From Amoeboaphelidium protococcarum (taxonomy: Eukaryota > Aphelidiomycota > Aphelidea), in assembly GCA_023515745.1 (NCBI GenBank), contig JALECJ010000056.1, positions 1,344,373-1,408,372 on the forward strand: DNA of 64,000 bases, written 5' to 3'. Positions within the stretch are counted from its first letter, which is position 1; every line of letters begins with the position of its first letter. The notes beneath the pieces are model-generated. The model saw nothing but the letters and a program-made list of their open reading frames with translations, made no database searches and had not been told where the DNA came from. Shown in pieces: positions 37,095 to 48,714 of this stretch. The position numbers and the translations under genes are program-made.

Positions 37095-38425
37095 TTTGTG
37101 GCTTTGTATGGTTGATAATGTGAGTTCAATATTATTAAGAGAAAGCTAGAAAGACTTACATGAAAGCAGTACCGCCGTTAGTTGCAAAGGTTGGTATGGA
37201 TTTAAAAATAGACAGATCCTAGAGGCTGTTGTTATAGCGACAACTTGGCGAATGATTGGGCTTGACTATCTTTACTTATGTAAATTCATCTAATTATATA
37301 CAAAGCCTTCAAAGTGTATGTAATAGTTACCATGGTCGGAGTTGGCGCATTGTGATTCTTTGATTTCAACTTTCTGTTACTATTGCTGTACATGTAGTCG
37401 TTTCAGTGCCTTGCGAGTCCTCAGCCCACTTTAAGCGCGAAGACTTTGCGGAATTCTTCTCTTAGTAGTCTATTTTCTACACAATATAATAAAAAAGGAC
37501 TCATTTCATTCAATTGTATACTGTATAATTGATGAATGAACTGTGGTACTCAATATAAACAGATCATCCATCAACGCGCACGCGACGATTCGCTTCCGCG
37601 AGACCAATAATACATCAATAAAGTGAGGCGACCTGCAAAGTTGCGACCCATATGAAGGACTAACGCGCATGCTTTTGAACTTACAGAGCCGAGAGAGAAC
37701 TACTGAAACTTTCTAATCAAATCAATCAGGTCAGGAGAACATGTACAATATTATAATTCGTTCATCATTTCACTTGGTTTCCTGTACTGTGAAGAAGTAC
37801 GGTTATAAGACAATTGATTCTACTGATCGAAAGTCTTAATTATATATTTTTAAGAAGATCACACATTACAGCACATACTGTATATTTCCATGTTTTTACC
37901 GTATCTAAAAAGTTACCTACGGTAATTGGTGCTCTGGTGTGCCTATCAACTAATCGGAGGGCTGGGCCAATAATATTTCAAATGTCGGCCTTTAACTTAC
38001 CTTTCAAGACAGCTGTTTATCCTATATGACTTCTAGCATACTTACCTGAACTTCATTCACGTCCCACTCGTCCTTTTAATATTTTCGTCTTTTTAACTAG
38101 ATTGCTAAGTCCTGATTTTTCATTGATCCTGATGGTTATGATATAAGCGAATCAGCCGATCCGGTGAAACGGCAGTAGAAGAATTAGTTGTTGCTGTGCT
38201 AGATGTAACTTCAAGAATAACTTACGATTCTCTCCCCTGCAGGGTAACTAGTCGAGAGCTTCCAAGAAGTTGACCAGTTGGAACTACGGTCATGTGATCA
38301 GCTACTCCAATTTAAGCAAACCAGTTGTCTCTTGATCTCCTCATTGATTGATACATCTATATTTGCGAATTGTTCAGTTGGACGCGTCTACACAATTAAA
38401 GTTCTTAAAGTGCAAAGCGGGCTTA
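37095..38425. other. Non-coding outer part of the left inverted-repeat arm
   Basis: Upstream of the GT61 gene; A/T-rich, no frame with recognisable similarity. Contains a splice-acceptor-like CTCTCCCCTGCAG near 38230 but no exon I could assign. Conserved at about 99.7% with 52362-53692, so the duplication is recent rather than the region being constrained. Confidence 0.5.
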
Positions 38426-39236
38426 GTGTTATTATTTTTTAGTAATCTTGACGCGTTTCTATCGATAAATCATTCAAGGTTGGCTGATAGCGCGTAGAGC
38501 ATCTTACGTTGTCCTTCTTACTCATGTGCTATCTGTTGGTCAGATTATCGATGGCAAATCGACTCATGTCTTCTTGGGTAGTTTGTTCAAGGATTATAAA
38601 GCTATGAGACCGAACTAATACTACTACTAGCATGCCCGCGGAAAAACCATTGATACCTCTATGGCGTCATTGGGCAAAGCCCATCCAAGAAGAAGCATCT
38701 GATAGTAGAATAGACTTCAATCTCAAACGAGTCACGTTAAAGTTGGAAACTAAGAATATTCATGATTGATTGTATTGATGTTGCTGTTGCCGCTGGTGAT
38801 TAAGGTGAGGGGTTTTAGATTACAAATACTCAAGAATTTAAATCTTTTAATTTCGAATGTTACAAAGTGCGACTTAGCAGCGGATCTATGGTTCGTTAAA
38901 GGTGTCTTTAATCAGTTATACAGTAGTTAGCAACATGCAGTTCCTTTAGCTGTATCTTCTACTAGAAGAGTTGTATGAAGCAGTGAACGATATAGTTGAT
39001 CTTAAATTAGTGGTCATTAATCGCTAAGCGTGGGAAGTTTATGGACGCTAAAACCGATGGTAACAATCATCAAACGATAACAACGGTCAGTTTATAAATT
39101 CACTCCTTGCTTGAAATTAAAAGTTTTAAAACACTACTGTTTCTTTGTTTCATCAGCTTACGCAAGCAAAGGGCGATTGTTTTAACCGAGTAATTAAACT
39201 GTATATCCCCAGTAAAGCACCGACATCCTCAGTATT
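38426..39236 (+). other. Possible remnants of a decayed gene
   Basis: A frame ending at a TGA near 38692 reads ...VVLLTHVLSVGQIIDGKST, then HVFLGSLFKDYKAM and YYYQHARGKTIDT, codon-like in composition with TAA/TAG as Q; further short frames at about 38760-38990 (IDVAVAAGD; DLWFVKGVFNQLY) look similarly protein-like but are shifted against each other. No Met start, no complete product, no family recognised. Immediately outside the inverted repeat. Confidence 0.3.
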
Positions 39237-41045
39237 ATGATATCTTCATCCATGTCTCTGCAACAAAAGATTGCGTTAGTGGGTCATACTGGTAAGCTGT
39301 TCTTGATTTCAATTATGGGTCAATCTGAGTGTGAGTGTTTGTTTAAGCGTTCTTATTGTGTAGGCCTTGTTGGCTCCAACTTGAAGCAACAGAGTATTCC
39401 ATTCACTCATTTATTTAATTCAAAGAACATCAAAGACATTGAGGGTTAGACTTTTGATGTCATCTACTTTGCCGGCCTGCCTGCCGAGAAGTGGAAGATT
39501 AACAAGGAACCCGAGAAAGATGTGGCAGTTATTGAACAGTTGAAGACTTTGCTCCAAACAGTGAAATGCAGGCAGTTTATTCTCATCTCCACTATTGACG
39601 TTTATAAGCTGGGTTTGAGTGAGCGCTTTGATGAGGACTCTGATTTGACTGGATACATCAATGAACATCATGCTTATGGAAAGCATCGCTGGCAATTTGA
39701 GAGATTTGTAGAGTAGCAATTCCCTAATCATCTGATTGTGCGCCTGCCTGCATTATTTGGGCCCTACTTAAAAAAGAATTATATCTATGATATGCTGCAT
39801 GATAATGGAGTCCAGAATATCAAGCGCAATAGCTGTTTCCAGTGGTATGATCTAACTCGTTTATCGAGAGACATCGCGGCTGCTTCCGCTGCCCAAGTGC
39901 GTTTGATAAACTTGTTTCCGGAGCCTGTAAACACCTCAGACATCATAGAATTGGCTCTAAAGTGCTAAAGTGTTCCTCAAACTGTGATTGATAAGATTCC
40001 GTAAGTCGCGTCTGATGCTGCCACCATTCTATACGAGATCAAGACTAACTACGGCAGCGTGTTTGGGTCCAAGGTTCCTGATTTTATCTACTCGGCAGCG
40101 GATACTTTAGAGGCTATTTAAAATTACTTCATCGCCGCCAATATGGAGAGAAAAGTTGTTATTTCTAACATTGCCTGGAACGTGGAAGATGAAGCTGAGA
40201 ATGAATCTATCTTGCGTCTGATTACTGGCAAGTACAATGTACGTTAGATCGAAGTTGGCCCGACAAAGTACTGGGGTACCAATTGGGACAAGGTGCACAG
40301 TGCTTTGAAATCCAACGATGTTGCAAAGGTCCGTAATCAGTTGAAGGAGCAATTTAATGTTTCAATTCCATCCTATTAAGCTGTGCTTTTTAACTGTCCT
40401 ACCTCCCACCTATTTGGTAATGCCCAGGAGCGTTAAACACTGATTGAACACATGAAGTTTATTGCTGATTTATGCGCCTAGATGTCATTATCTTCTAATG
40501 GTGCAGACTAGTAAATTATTCGCGCACCTGCTATTGTCTTTGGAGCACCCAAGAATCGCAAACTGAATGGTATGAGTCGCGCCGAAGGTGATCAAATTGC
40601 TACAGCCACTTTTAGAGAATTAGGAGATTATTGCAGGTAGAAGAATGTGGTTATATGTTTGGAAGCTAATCCTACTGATTATGGCGCTGATTATATAACT
40701 ACATCGGCAGAGGCAGCGAAATTGGTTCGCGATATTGACCATACTAATGTGAAATTGCACGTCGATTTAGCATGTATGTACCTTGCAAAAGAAGATATTG
40801 AGCGCGTGATGGCTGACAACATCGATATTATCTACCATGTGCATATCAGTGAGCCATTCCTGGAGGAAATAGTCGGAGGCAAATGTCCGCACCATCAATT
40901 TGCCTAATGTCTGAAAGCACCGAGTATGTGGTGGTCTGATGTCAAGTACTCTATCGAGATGAAAAATGCTGCTGATACTGCTTCCAACTTCAAAAGAGTG
41001 GATGATGCATTGTCATTTGTTCGTAGATGCTACTTTAGTGGATGA
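39237..41045 (+). CDS. Fused NAD-dependent epimerase (SDR) and TIM-barrel sugar isomerase/epimerase-like enzyme
   Basis: Two exons (39237-39291, 39364-41045) giving 578 residues. The 72-nt intron is a multiple of three with no TGA, so unspliced mRNA would also stay open, but only splicing restores the Rossmann loop GHTGLVGSNL. Extended-SDR domain ~10-270: STIDVYKLG and HAYGKHRWQFE (YxxxK, catalytic Tyr/Lys), RLPALFGPYL. Second domain ~280-570: VISNIAWNVEDE, QIEVGPTKYWG, VVICLEANPTDYG (Glu), LHVDLACMYL (Asp), YHVHISEPF (His), the xylose-isomerase-like TIM-barrel pattern. The pair is typical of bacterial surface-polysaccharide loci as separate genes. Substrate unknown; probably an NDP-sugar pathway in the cytosol. 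Paralogous over both domains to 41331-44225. Confidence 0.85.
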
Positions 41046-41330
41046 GGTAATTATCACGTGTTGTACATCAGTCGTGTTGACTAGAGTTATATCTGATAGT
41101 TGTAAGTTGGAGAAGTATTAATGATGGATATGTGTGAGATGAAGAATAATTAGTGACGTGACAGAAATATATGTCAGATATGGGGAGCTATAATTACATT
41201 TCATAGCTTTAACATTGCTCAAGTCTTCGAAAATTTCATATTCTATAACTTTATTCTATATTATTTAATCCATCTTTCAACTCATATATTCCACTTTACT
41301 ATCCCAGACACACAGCCACATACCTCATTG

Positions 41331-44225
41331 TCAGTCTTCTTCTAACAGCGGCTTTCCAAAAAGAATGCAAAACTCCTTGACTGATTAAGCAAACTACTTG
41401 ATTCCGCAGGGCCTCATCTTTAAAGAGATGTGACCGCCAAAAGTCAGATTCTTGGAAAGCTGGTAGTTGCGCTCACGCCCCTACTTGCTTACATCAACAG
41501 CGTCCAAGTTGGGCTCCGTGTAGTCCAGTTGACGAATAGTGCCAATGTGATTCTCAAGCACAGAAATCAAATTCTGATTTCCAGCAGTCCTCAGTCCACC
41601 AATATCCACCGACATTGCAACGTTCTTACATCCAATCGCAGCCAGAAGAGTGTCAACCTGATCCGAATCAACAGCCCAGTTTGAGCCGTAGAAAGTCCCA
41701 ATAGGCTCAATGCATAGTGTGACGTTGTACCGCTCGGCAAAAACCCCCAGCTCTCTGAATATTTTTACCGAGGTCTTCCATATTTCGCCAGGGTCCATGG
41801 TGCCTGAATTACGATTGGCTGGGGCAGCGAATATAACACGATCAGCTCTTAGCCAACTAGCAGCCATAATCACAGTTCTCATATGATCCAGAAATCTCTC
41901 TTGGCTTTCTCTGTTCCCAAAAAGCTAAGCATTCGGGCGGTTATGCAGCACGGAGTGCAGACTGGCGATCTTGAATCCAGCTTTCTCCATCTCTTACCTA
42001 AACTCCTCAGCCGAAGTCTGATGAACTCCATTCCATTCAGGCCATACACGAGTAGGAGCGACAGACAACTTGGTAATTCCACTTCTCCTCAAGATTTCCA
42101 ATGCCACAGGTTCTTGCTCGGCAGTCCAAGCCAGATTGGACACGATCAGATTGCTACATTGCTCTTTTCTGACAAAGCTAGCCAGAGAGTTGAGTAGTTC
42201 GTTGGCACTCAGCACGTACTTTCCATGCATACCCCACAATGACGAATGCTACGTAAAAAAGCAGCGTTGCTCTATGAAAGACTAATCCGAGGCAGGTAGA
42301 TCATAAGTGGACTTTGAAAACTCTAGAGAGCTCTGGCGTACCAAAGGAATCACGGAGCCAACTTTATTGATGCGAAGGGTAGTATAAAACGCATGGTTAA
42401 CGAGATCATTCACAGAGATAGATTCTGTTGCCAAATGCAAAACTTTCAAATTGGCTGCAACAGCAATTTCAATATCGGTCCACAATCTTTCCACCGGGTA
42501 AAACTGAAAAGTGGCATCGGGGCATATTTTATCCAATGATCGCTATTGAAGAAGATCTGTGAGAATATTGGCATCAGTCATCTTACCACCATACAAAATA
42601 GGAACCCTTACGACGAGACAATCATCAAAGTGCTTCTAGACAAACTCTTCCAACATCAGACGATTGGCCGCAAATGACACTTCACCCGCTGCATAATTAA
42701 TGACCACACTTTCATCTGAGTCGGCTTAATCACTTTGGATGACATCAAAAGAGCTAATAAGGATAAACTTCTTGCATTTAACATGTCTTAAATGTGATAT
42801 GAGATTCAAAATCGCCAGCCGATCCTTTTATAGATTAGACTCAGCACTTACTTTGTCATGATTGGCACCACAGCAGATTACGGTTTAGTAACACTGGCCA
42901 CGTAACTCATGATAGTCCTGTGCATCAAACTCTGCAGTAAATGACAACTACTTTTTTAAGGCAGAACCAACATACCCAGTATTGCCGATAAGGGATTTCC
43001 CCACATATCTTGCCATTTCAGGCTTAATCGGAATCTTGCCCAAGAACTTCTCCAACCAGGACAGTACAAACTTCTCAGCATGGAATATCCCAGTAATTTT
43101 ACCACCAAACAGAGACATGGTCCTATCAGTGTGGTACTCAACACATTCGCGATTAGCAGAGCCACTGAACAACTTGGTCTTGCACGACAGAAAGTAGCCA
43201 TGGTACTCATACTTGTCCAAGAAATCAATTATGAAATTCTACGCTTCTTCCTCAAACACTGGCCTAAGCTTCTGAGCATCAGCCTCATTGAAGTTCTTTA
43301 AAAATGTTTCTGCATCCTTAGCCTTCTTAAAGTTACCCAATGGAGTATGAGCGACACTTGTCAATGTAAAGAGCAACTCGCGATTAGGGCCGTGATACTC
43401 AAACAAAGACAAAAAGTTACCGTCAATGATGGTGTATGATGGAGGCAGACCAGACGGGTCTCTGAACTTGTAGAGGAGAGTCAGACAAGGCTCGTAAAAG
43501 CATGGTACATGACTCAACTCCATGTGATTGTACGTGCAGTCCAGCGCAAAGTCAAACTTTTGATCGTTGATGAACACACCATCTGCTGTCTCCTTGAAGC
43601 TGGTTACATTAGTATTCAGGTGAATGACATCCTTCAACTTTTAGCTGAAGAATTCCTGACACTTCACAGGCAGGAACACTTACTCATAGCAACGCAGCAC
43701 ACCTTAGCAATTCTTAAGACCAACAGATTCTGGCTTCAGAAGCTTGTACGCCAGCCCAGAGGAGTCCATTATTTGAATTACAGTACCCAGATCCAGAAGA
43801 CTTTGATCTGCGACAACGTACAGATTGTCACGAACAGAAGTGGTGAGCTCCGGATAGGTCTCACGCATGAGGTGAAAGCCGCCAATAGTCTCCACTCTGG
43901 TGTTGTGTGACCGGGCGTAGTGGAAGCCTTGGTGCAAACGGAATTGGTTCCAGCGAGAGCCTTCGGTGAAGATTTACTGATTGCGTTCAAAGATTTGGAC
44001 CTTGAAACCACGTTCACGCAGTACCATAGCCAAATGACAGCCATACCATCCAGCACCAACTATGCCAACAGTCAGCGAACCTTCGTGCGGATCAAGTCTT
44101 AAGGACGCAGTTTTAGATATCAACGGCTCTACATCAGTGAGAACGTCAGAATCAGGTTATGCCTTGGGATTGTAATGACGCAGCTCTTGCTCGATCTCAT
44201 GCATATGTGCAACAGTTTATCTCAT
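41331..44225 (-). CDS. Triple fusion: FAD oxidoreductase, NAD-dependent epimerase, TIM-barrel isomerase-like
   Basis: 964 residues, unspliced (ATG 44204 is an alternative start). Domain 1 (~45-400): dinucleotide fold VGIVGAGWYGCHLA and FRLHQGFHYARS, the hallmark of FAD-dependent oxidoreductases of bacterial polysaccharide clusters, UGM/DAO-like. Domain 2 (~405-640): SDR fold GNTGYVGSALKK, FILISSFDV, VVRVPILYGG; the YxxxK is altered (NYAAGEVSFAANR), so this SDR may lack catalysis. Domain 3 (~690-960): VSNLAWTAEQE, SVAPTRVWPEW, CIEPIGTFYG, SVDIGG, matching the TIM barrel of the neighbour at 39237. Convergent with that gene (285 nt apart). Likely converts or relays an NDP-sugar through consecutive steps. 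Recognised as domains; the combined function is inference. Confidence 0.85.
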
Positions 44226-44510
44226 TCTCGTCTATGAGCTTTGAAGGATGCGGTAAGTTAAATTCTATCAAGAATTGCTAAAGGCAAAGTGGAGTAATGA
44301 TAGCAGCCCGCTTTGGGAGCTGATAGGCGTATCTATAAATAAGTGGCTATGCCTACAAGTTGCCATGATGTTGCCATGATATCCGAGCAATGATTCTGCT
44401 ATAAAAAGATCAAAAAATGGGCTCCATGGACACGCAATATGAAAAAAGAATGTGATAATAAATTTAGGGAGGATAATATAGATATAACAGTGATAATAGC
44501 ATTGAAGACA

Positions 44511-46079
44511 TCACAACGCCAAATTTCTATCTTTCTTGCAATGGCTGAGGCTATTTCGAGATTTGAAGTCATAGTTTTGATCAGCGACGGTAAACGCTTC
44601 GCATAAAACCTTGGAGTATCTTCTGATGTCTAACTAAATATCACTGAAGAATCGCACCAGCAGCTCGGCAGCTTGTGGTGTCATGTCCTGACGCCTCACT
44701 ACTCCCTCCAAAGGAAGTCCTGATTACACCCGCATTGACTTGGTCAATTTAGTGTAATCTGTTAAGCCGGCTGGAAACACTGCTTCATTGGTTTCATAGG
44801 CGTACGAAAGCAGTTAGAATGCACCCAGATTCTCCCACCAATAGCCTTCCAGAGGGTAACTGGAATTGGCAGTGATATTCCACGCGTCAAAGATCAAGGC
44901 GCCGCTTTATGAATGCATGAATCCGGACAAAAAACTAATTCCGCCAGGGACAGTGACAAGCAAAGTTGTGTTCAACATAACTCGCAATTGATCCATCCAG
45001 CCTATTTAGGTCGGATCATAAACGTAGACATCAACGCCCAACTTGCGTGTTTCGTCAAGCATCTCATCAAAATTTAAAATATTGCGCCTACCCAGCTTCT
45101 TGATAACAGTGATCTGATGCTTCTGTGGCCGAGCATTTGGGACCAGTCCAGTGTTGTACAAGAACAAATCTCGAAACATCTTCCACTAGAAAGCCCGATT
45201 GGTACTTCCGTGCGTGAGCGCAAACGTTGTGTGGCCAGCAACCATGTTCTGGAATACAAGGCGATTAGACTGATAGGCCTTCTAATATCTGTCATTGATC
45301 ATATAATCAGCTGTCCAATTCTTATACGGATTCTCGCGCAGAAACAACGGTCTGACTTTGGTGAGGCCAATCGTACGATTTAAGAAGAAGTCTTTACAGA
45401 AACCAATGTCCTCAGCAGCACCAGGGAAATACTCTTCGCAGCCTTTGAAAATAGTTAGATGTATATCATCAACAAACATTCCCAGCTCAAGCAGATTGGT
45501 GAATATGCCAAACAGATCATCCACAAGAAAATGTCCTTAGTTTTGGGGCCAGAAGGGAGTGAACAGATAGCTAACATTGCTTTAAACATAGACCACGTCA
45601 TTAGGCATCGGATGTCGCTTTATTATAATTGCAGTGTCTTGTCGATAATATCGCTCCGGGCCGCTCCTGATTCCGAGCATGTTTCCAGGAAACTGGTACT
45701 TGATACTGTTCGTGATAAAGCTTACGGGATCATTAGGATTCTCATAGAATACAATTTTATCGGCCTCCAATCCAACATTGGCAAACACACACTGCGCAGA
45801 TTCATCATTTTACTGTCTGCAATAGACGGAACTGTACTTATCGCGACCCTTTACTCGAAATGACCCAAAATCTTTAGAGATTTGCTATAACCATTGTTTT
45901 GCATAGTTCTACTATGATAGGTTCGCTGCATCTGGCTCCAAAGAAATAACATTGCACTACTGGACATTTCTGTAGAACCTTGCAGTGTTCTGTGATATCA
46001 TAATCATTTACAGTAGACATATTACCGCCACACCGGCCATCAACGCAATAAAAGCACAAGATTTATACTTCTTTTGCAT
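44511..46079 (-). CDS. GT61-like glycosyltransferase, type II membrane protein
   Basis: 522 residues. TM anchor near residues 8-28 (FIALMAGVAVICLLQMIM), lumenal domain with QNQGHFLVDDLFGIFTNLLE (the GHfxxD motif), GLVPNARPQKHQITVIKK and the C-terminal VTVPGGISFLSGFMHS followed by GALIFDAW, as in EOGT/GT61 proteins. Only distantly related to the two GT61 copies in the inverted repeat. Same strand as the triple-fusion gene, which starts 285 nt downstream of this stop. Donor sugar unknown; ER/Golgi expected. Confidence 0.8.
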
Positions 46080-46506
46080 ATCCTAAATTAGTTACATGAA
46101 TCTTTCAGTTGTCAATTATTGGTGCCTTGAATTCAAGCTGTATTAGTGAATATAGATTACAAATTCCGCAAACTGTCAAGCGGCAAGGTGTTTGCACTTT
46201 CGTACTGAGCAAGTTGAATAATGATGCTCAAGACGTAAACTTTGTATGGTTGGTTAGTTTAGCCCGACTTCGCGACAGCCAGCCGCTCAAATTGCCTTGA
46301 AACAGTTGCCACGCTATGAATGCTACAACAGCCAAACAATTGGTGCTATAATCAATGCGCCTATCACCATAACTACTTTGTTTCTACTAACAATAGTTGC
46401 TATGGTTGAATTATATGAAGTTAGTTTGTGTTTATACTCATTCAAGATCAATAATAATTGCCTATTTAGAGTCGAGATAAAGATATTTTATAATCATTTC
46501 ATCTTA
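46080..46506. promoter_or_regulatory. Divergent intergenic region between GT61-like and exostosin genes
   Basis: No gene recognised. The exostosin frame stays open upstream to ATG 46402 but the extra peptide is hydrophobic and A/T-driven, so I start that gene at 46507. No CT tract. Confidence 0.35.
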
Positions 46507-48432
46507 ATGATCAACATGCCTATTGGTAACATAGTGCAAGAGCCGGAGAAACTTGAAAATGAAAAGCGATTGGCTGGCTGGATTCAAAAGCTGATTTTGG
46601 GTGGCATAGTGGCGAGTTTGATAATATCCGTTATAGCACAAGGCTTCCTGAGCGAATCTTTCGTGAATGGCAGCGTCGAAAGTCTATAGATTCAGTAGCT
46701 CAAGAACGACAGTTTAAAAGAGCTATTTAATGTCACTTCCTTGGATTTGCGCCTGTCTGATGATTTGCTTGATGTACCAGCTCTGTCTGAAGATGATGAG
46801 AACTTTACCAATCAAGAACATCTTGAGAATCCAAACAAGCCTGCGCGAATCTACATTTACGATATACCAGAAGAAGTGTTTCGATGCTAGAGCTAAGGAT
46901 CCCACATAGAGGATGTGTTTATGAACGAATTGTTTAGTTATCCTCATCGCGTTTGGAGTCTCGATGAAGCAGACATTGCCGTGATCCCAATAAGATTCTT
47001 CTCTTGGTATTACACTGAGAAGAAACTGAAGGCTCCTGAAGAATATGCAGCGCGCAATGAGCTTTTTCGTCAAGAATGGGATAAGGTGAAGGGAATGTTT
47101 AAGGACACCAGACGCGTCCCACATATCGGGCTTTGGTCTTACGTTTTCTATCGTACTGATGTATCTTGTATTGATGAAAATATCATACTTATGGCGAATG
47201 AGCTGTATGGTGTCACTGGTGAACCTGAAGATGCCTTGTACGAGAATGGCTGTTTTGGTCGTTGCATTCCCGTTCCATACTCTACCATACACAGCTTCGA
47301 TATGGATTTTTCTGGTTACTTTCCTCACACTCCTGTTGACGATAGCACACTTACAGCATATGAAGAAAGACGGCTGTTGACATTTATTGGTAGTACTGAT
47401 CGTACCCCGTCTCTGACAAGGTATCGATCTAAAGTAAAGTAGTATCTTAGTAAAAAATATAGTAAAGAGCTGTACACAGGAGATCCTCAAATCAATACTG
47501 CCTCAAACTCTCTGAGGTATCGAGAGAGTAAATTTTGCGTGCAGCTAAATGGTGATACACCGACGCGTAATGGATTCTACGAGTCTATTTTAGAGGGATG
47601 CACTCCTATCATTTATGAGCGTGCGTTGCAAACATATCGAGAACTGCTTGGCCGCTCATTGCCTATTGACAAAGTCGTTCTCACCTTGCCGGATACGCTG
47701 TGGCAAAGGGATGATGCAGATTTTTCCATAATTGATAAAAAGCTGGAAGAATATACAGCATTAGAAGCAACAAGGTAGAGATTAATGTTTATGAAAGAAA
47801 TTGCCCCATATCTCATTTACGGCAAGAAGGGCAGTAAAATGTGGTCACGTCCATTTAAGCGAGTTATAGATCACATTACGTCTCATGTTCCTTCGTACTA
47901 GGCATCTGATTTGGTGTATGTTTACGATCTTCCGACCAAATTCAATAAGAATATTCTTCGCCGTAGGAACAAAGTGGTCAATATGCAGCGTATAGAGTCA
48001 ATGGCAAAAGAGAGACTAAATGGAGCGACTGAATTGTAATCCCTAGCGCTGTCGTAGGCCGGTAATCTTGTGGAGATTCTGAGTCATTTCAAGTTAATGC
48101 AAAGCGCTCACCTTACGGTCAATTATCAGAGGGCTTCTCTGGCGGTAATACCGATATACTTGCATTTGTCAGCCAATCGTTAAGGATAATCGACTTACGA
48201 CTCTGAGTATCAAAGATATTTGCTGATCGAAGTACTATCTCTATATCGAGAATCCCGGCTTGATATTCCCCACTTTGTCATATTTGGAGGGGATTAACAT
48301 TTGAAAGAGCAACTCGTGTCATTGTCTAACGGGATCTCCCTTCCTCGGAATTTCATTGTTATGACAGTGAATGATCTGTTTCAGTCTTAGTTGAAAGCTG
48401 CGGAGGTGCTGAGAAATATAATTTAGACGTGA
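46507..48432 (+). CDS. Exostosin-family (GT47) glycosyltransferase with a second, partial exostosin unit
   Basis: 641 residues. TM anchor ~28-46 (LILGGIVASLIISVIAQ). First GT47 domain ~110-430: ARIYIYDIPEEVF, LDEADIAVIPIRFF, LLTFIGSTDR and FCVQLNGDTPTRNGFYESI with EGCTPIIYE, the conserved exostosin blocks. From ~475 a second N-terminal exostosin start appears (LVYVYDLPTKFNKNIL ... RASLAVIPIYLHL ... FVIFGGDQH) but the protein stops at TGA before its acceptor half. Exostosins act in the Golgi on nucleotide sugars; the donor here is unknown. Confidence 0.85.
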
Positions 48433-48714
48433 TTAAGTATGAGGTTTATAAATTCTAAAGTGAATCTTGCTGTAATTTTTCTGCAGAGCAATCTTTTAGC
48501 CATCCCCATTTGAGTGAGATGAAGCACTCATTAACTAACCATGAACCGCCGTGTTGTGCACGACTGCTGTTAGTCAATGAACGTCGTTGCTTAGTTACAG
48601 CACCGACCATTTGCGCCTCAGACCGATGTTTGTGGATGATTTCAAAACTATATCACAGTCTTCCCCTCTACGTATCCTAATTTTGGCTGTGTATTCTGGA
48701 AAGTGTTATTAGTA

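Larger units (their letters stand above)
35341..38425. repeat. Left arm of a 3,085-bp near-perfect inverted repeat
   Basis: Pairs base for base with 52362-55446 in inverse orientation (coordinates sum to 90787 throughout, so no indels). Five mismatches noticed: 35555, 36312, 37581, 37583 and 38416. The arm holds a complete GT61 gene and 1.3 kb of its upstream sequence. Outer edge at 38425/38426, inner edge at 35340/35341. Confidence 0.92.

Noticed and set aside
37814-38029. Identical small frames in both arms of the inverted repeat (also 52758-52973)
   Set aside because: Identity follows from the DNA duplication; no ATG start in frame and no sign of coding constraint.
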